A stretch of DNA of 64,000 nucleotides. Origin: Nicotiana tabacum (Eukaryota > Streptophyta > Magnoliopsida > Solanales > Solanaceae). Of the stretch, positions 60,521 through 64,000 are shown piece by piece (the first letter of the stretch is position 1; every line of letters begins with the position of its first letter). Position numbers and translations under genes: made by a program. The notes under the pieces were generated by a model. The model was not told the origin of the DNA and did no database searches. It saw only the letters and a list, made by a program, of their open reading frames with translations. The DNA lies in the NCBI RefSeq assembly GCF_000715075.1, contig NC_134103.1:52940730-53004729 (forward strand). The letters are read 5' to 3'.

Positions 60521-62998
60521 TGCACCAATCTTTAAGAATCAAGGAAGCCAACCACTAGATTATAATCTATCCGGGTAAGTCCTACTCCTAAGCTTTCATG
60601 CAAGAGGTTATGAGTTCAAGTATTTTGTGGGGTTGGAAATAGGCCATGCATGTGCCAATAGGTTGTATTATGTGGGGTTAATGAACCATTTTGGTTAGTT
60701 GCTTGTTGAAATTTGTTGAGGGAGGAAGGGATTACCATTGTAGAGCTTTCTAGTCTATTTTGCATACTACGTGTTTGACACAATTCCTAAGAGAATTACA
60801 CCATGAGAATCCTTCTAATGATTATTTGATTTTCGCTATCTTCCTATAGATTATTATTGCTAGATGTGTTGGGATATTGTAGTAACTTTAGGAAAGCTCA
60901 AGCAAGGTATGTTGGCTAAACTCCCTCAGTTGAGTCGAATTTCATGATGTCCTCGTATGTTTCAGGTGTGGTTGGCCCAAGTTCTTATTTTATTATGATT
61001 CGGGTCATTCCTAAAATATTCAGTTATTCCAAATAAGCATTGTGTCAAAAATTATATGCTCAAAATGTAATTCAGTTGCTCCTATCACATTATGCTCTCC
61101 CTCGGAAATGTGTTCAAGTGTGGTTTATGTTTCAAAATGTTATGACTTCAATTCATGTTTCAATGAATGTTATTATGCTTAAAATTGGAAAGGAAACTCA
61201 GTGCTCTTATTATCGATAACCTATGATGTTGCTTGAAAGTGAAAGAAGCGAGTATGAGATGTAGAAATGTGCCCATCGTGCCAAGAATGAGAATACATTT
61301 GTGGCCAATAGTGCTAATGAACTGAAAGAATGTGTGAAAGATTATGAAATGAATTTTGACTCCCTTATATAATAATGTTATTAACGTCCAATGTTCACCC
61401 ATGGCAAGTACAAGAAAGTGATAGTATGAACATGAACTGTGGCCACTTTCCAAAATGAGAATTATGAGGCATTATATGTTCTAATGGTTTCTACTATAGT
61501 TTGTATGCTTCTAAAATAATAAATATAAATGACTTCGATGTTAAGTCACCAACAATCATGAACTTAGCTAGTGACCTTAAGATGACAAGGAGGTATATAC
61601 CGAGGTGGAAAAGAGACGTCCTATGCTAAATGATCATGAACCTTAAGAAAAGAAATTGGGCCCATGAACCCTTGAAATCTACTTATTGATTTGACATGCA
61701 TGTGTTAATGTAATAAGTTGTGTTTCTCCATGATGAGCATGAACATGAAGTATTCCAATGATCTGGCAACTTACGACCTTAATGGTAATTTTAATCATGT
61801 CGCTTGAGTGTATATATGGTCGTGTACATGATGGTATGATATGTGAACCCTATGGACGGTCTATGAAACGCATAGGTGTATAATATGAATGAATCCCTAT
61901 GGACGGTCTATGAAATGCATAGGTGTATAATATGAATGAACCCTATGGATGGTCTACGAAATGCATAGGTGTATAATATAATATGTGAATCCTATGGACG
62001 GTCTATAAAACACATAGGTGTATAATATAATATGTGAATCCTATGGACGGTCTATAAAACACATAGGTGTATAATATAATATGTGAATCCTATGGACGGT
62101 CTACGAAGCGTATAGGTGTATAATATATTATGTGAACCCTATGGCCGATCTATGAAATGCATAGGTGTATAAAATAATATGTGAACACTATTGACGATCT
62201 ATGAAATGCATAAGTGCATAGTAAGAGAGGGCTATGGACGGTCTGGTGAAATGCATAGGCAACACGAACATTAGGGGCCACTTCTATTGCCCTTGTTTGT
62301 ACATGTTGATACTTTTACATTATATTTTGTATCCCACGCATAGCTCATAGGGCATGCTTGATCCCAAAAGAAGTTTAGAATGATGTAAGTATAATAATAC
62401 TTGACATGTGCTACTATGGGTCATTTCGTAGTTTCTTGACGTAATTTATTTGCCTCTTATTTGAGTTACGTATATCCATATGTTGTTATGTCTACCTTAC
62501 ATACTAGTACTATTCCATATATACTAACATCCCTTTTTCTGGGGGCGCTGCATCTTTAATGGATGCAGGTGGTTCATCAGCACGCAGCTTTGATCCTTGT
62601 TAGCAGATACTCTCTACTCAGCAGGTTTTGGTAAGCCTTACTCTATTCCGGGCCCGATATTACTTGATATGGTCCATTCTACTATTTTGTTATACTTAGA
62701 GGCTCCGTAGACAGGTTGTGGGTGGTGTTTGATGTTGGGAATTAAAGTAGAAGTTTTGGTATTTGGAAAACATGTTTTTCATAATATCTATAAACTTGTA
62801 ATATTTTGGAGAATTATAAATGAATATCCTTTGAGTAATGGAAAAAAATGTGGAATACTTTACCTTCTCATGTCTATCCCTTGTATTGATTCTTATATTG
62901 TTAAGGGGCAAGGTTGGGTAGAATGCATCTAGCAGGCTTGCTTAATCGGGGTATCTCGATTGGGCGCCGGTCTTGCTCCCCGAGGTCTGGGCGTGACA
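60521..62998 (+). mobile_element. Solo LTR S2
   Basis: 2478 bp from TGCACCAATC to GGGCGTGACA, flanked by a perfect ATTCT (60516-60520 and 62999-63003). There is no primer site on the right or purine tract on the left. Its end (GGGCGCCGGTC...GGGCGTGACA) and inner text (GGTATGTTGGCTAAACTC near 60917) match the LTRs of E and G, here in plus orientation. A minisatellite occupies 61840-62260. Confidence 0.8.
61840..62260 (+). repeat. Minisatellite in S2
   Basis: Nine units of about 40-50 bases around CCTATGGACGGTCTATGAAA and GCATAGGTGTATAATATG. It lies 1.32-1.74 kb from the LTR start, the same place where the LTR of G carries a wholly different repeat. Confidence 0.93.
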
Positions 62999-63203
62999 AT
63001 TCTATAGATCTTATGACTCAGTTCCACCAGTTTGGGGTGTGTACTAGTGAGATTATATTTTCAAATGGCTTATCTATTATTCAGTCACTTTCAGTAATTT
63101 GTTATTATATATTTGTTCAGTTGTTGTCATTTGTTAGGCTTACCTAGTCGTAGAGATTAGATATCATTACGACATCCTTCGGAGGGAATTTGGAGTCGTG
63201 ACA
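62999..63203 (+). repeat. LTR end of element H
   Basis: The last 0.2 kb of an LTR, ending GGAGTCGTGACA at 63203, followed by a primer-site remnant. The upstream part of this LTR is missing at the join with F. Confidence 0.7.
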
Positions 63204-63206
63204 AGT

Positions 63207-63218
63207 TTGTATCAGAAC
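63207..63218 (+). other. Worn primer binding site of element H
   Basis: TTGTATCAGAAC stands where TGGTATCAGAGC is expected, with two changes. The leader after it shares AGATTTAGTAGAGTCT-type text and CACTTATCTTC with element C. Confidence 0.7.
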
Positions 63219-63403
63219 TATAGGTTCATAGGTGTTATGAGTCATAAGCAGATTTAGTAGAGTCTTGCGGATCAGTACGAAGACGTCTACACTTATCTTC
63301 GAGAGGCTACGAAACTGTTAGAAAAACTTCACTTCCTTGATTCCTTAACATGCGAATTGGTTTATTTCGAAAACTAAATCTTTCACTTTCTATTCTCTCA
63401 CAG

Positions 63404-64000
63404 ATGGTGAGGACACGCACCGCAGGATCCGACGATCAGACACCCGCTACCCCTGCTAAAGGTGTAAGAGGCCAGGGACGGGGCAGAGACCGAAGATAGG
63501 CATGTAGTGCATCCATAGCACATGCCCGAGCTGCGATAGAGGAGCTACCAATAGCTCTACTCAGGGGTCAGACACCCGAGGCACCTATTGCCACCCCAGT
63601 ACTTTAGTATACCCTTGCACTGTACCTGAGTAGGTTTAATACCTTAGTTCAGGCGGGGTTGATCCCACTTGCACCAGCCATATCTCAGGTTGGGGGAGGA
63701 GAACAGACTCCCGTGGCTCGTACACCAGAGTAGCGGGTCCAGGTTGATCAGGTCCCAGAGGTTATACCACATCAGCCCGTGGTTAGGGCAGCAACATCTA
63801 AGGAGGAGCAACTCAGGCTCAAGAGGTTCAAGAAGTACCACCCTCCTACTTTCAGTGGTTTGGCATCAGAGGACGCACATGGTTTTCTTAAGGAGTGACA
63901 CCGTATTCTCCACACTATGGGCATTGTGGAGATGAGTGAGGTTGCTTTTACTACGTTCCAGCTGAACCAGAGTATTAGGTTCAGCATGGATAGGGAGTTA
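63404..64000 (+). pseudogene. gag of element H, start only
   Basis: ATG 63404 begins MVRTRTAGSDDQTPATPAKGVRGQGRGRDRR, then a stop near 63497. The chain remains readable as LIPLAPAISQVGGGEQTP, RLKRFKKYHPPTFSGLASEDAHGFLKE, HRILHTMGIVEMSEVAFTTFQLN to the window edge. Further stops lie near 63605, 63731 and 63896. It is the same gag type as element C (MVRTHTSS). Protease and pol must lie beyond 64000 if present. Confidence 0.85.

Noticed and set aside
61840..62260. CRISPR-like regular repeats
   Set aside because: Units are contiguous degenerate tandem repeats without unique spacers, in a eukaryotic LTR. The arrays at 24066-25175, 30295-30455 and 54605-55090 are rejected for the same reason.

Overview
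This 64 kb window is plant nuclear DNA made almost wholly of nested, decayed Ty3/gypsy LTR retrotransposons. I found no host gene, rRNA, tRNA gene or CRISPR array. The families (chromodomain-bearing Tekay/Del-like elements with an initiator-Met-tRNA primer site, and Tat/Ogre-like elements with a second RNase H and a very long LTR) and the LTR wording suggest a Solanaceae genome, possibly Nicotiana. That species guess is inference only. Letters below are local names.

Layout. (1) 1-697 and 13099-14558 are two parts of one inverted Ogre-like LTR (O1, minus strand), split by element A (698-13093, plus, TSD ATAAA). The gag of A is itself interrupted by another LTR, B (3550-6075). (2) 14559-14764 is a compound AC/AT microsatellite at the broken end of O1. 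(3) 14765-18901 is the left part of element C (plus), cut inside RNase H. (4) 18902-42820 is a composite Tat element D (plus): a 0.68 kb LTR and gag on the left, pol, two tandem arrays in the 3' untranslated region, then a 4.4 kb Ogre-like LTR. That long LTR is split by a solo LTR S1 (29479-42192, minus), which is split by the nearly full-length element E (30815-40523, minus, TSD ATAAG). (5) 42826-44414 is an LTR fragment Y, followed by an AT-rich stretch with a Helitron-like start. (6) 44592-60498 is element F (minus), whose LTR is split by element G (45772-56346, minus, TSD TAGCA). (7) 60521-62998 is a solo LTR S2 (plus, TSD ATTCT) inside the LTR remnant of element H. The gag of H starts at 63404 and leaves the window.

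How the parts work together. Each element encodes, or once encoded, Gag, protease, reverse transcriptase, RNase H and integrase for copy-and-paste transposition. In A, E, F and G a chromodomain follows integrase and would direct insertion to chromatin. All copies carry stops or frameshifts. G is the best preserved: the first 740 or so codons of its polyprotein are open, then come a deletion of about 7 nt and several in-frame stops. Stops that can be checked against a sister copy in the window are C-to-T changes at CAG or CGA codons, as expected from decay of methylated cytosine.

The most unusual observations are: a minisatellite at one relative place in most LTRs, with a different repeat sequence in each family; two chromoviruses (E and G) inserted within a few bases of the same place in two paralogous LTRs; a patch of neighbouring LTR inside one LTR of G; an in-frame swap of an integrase segment in F; and an element (D) whose two LTRs are unrelated although matching 5-base flanks bound it.
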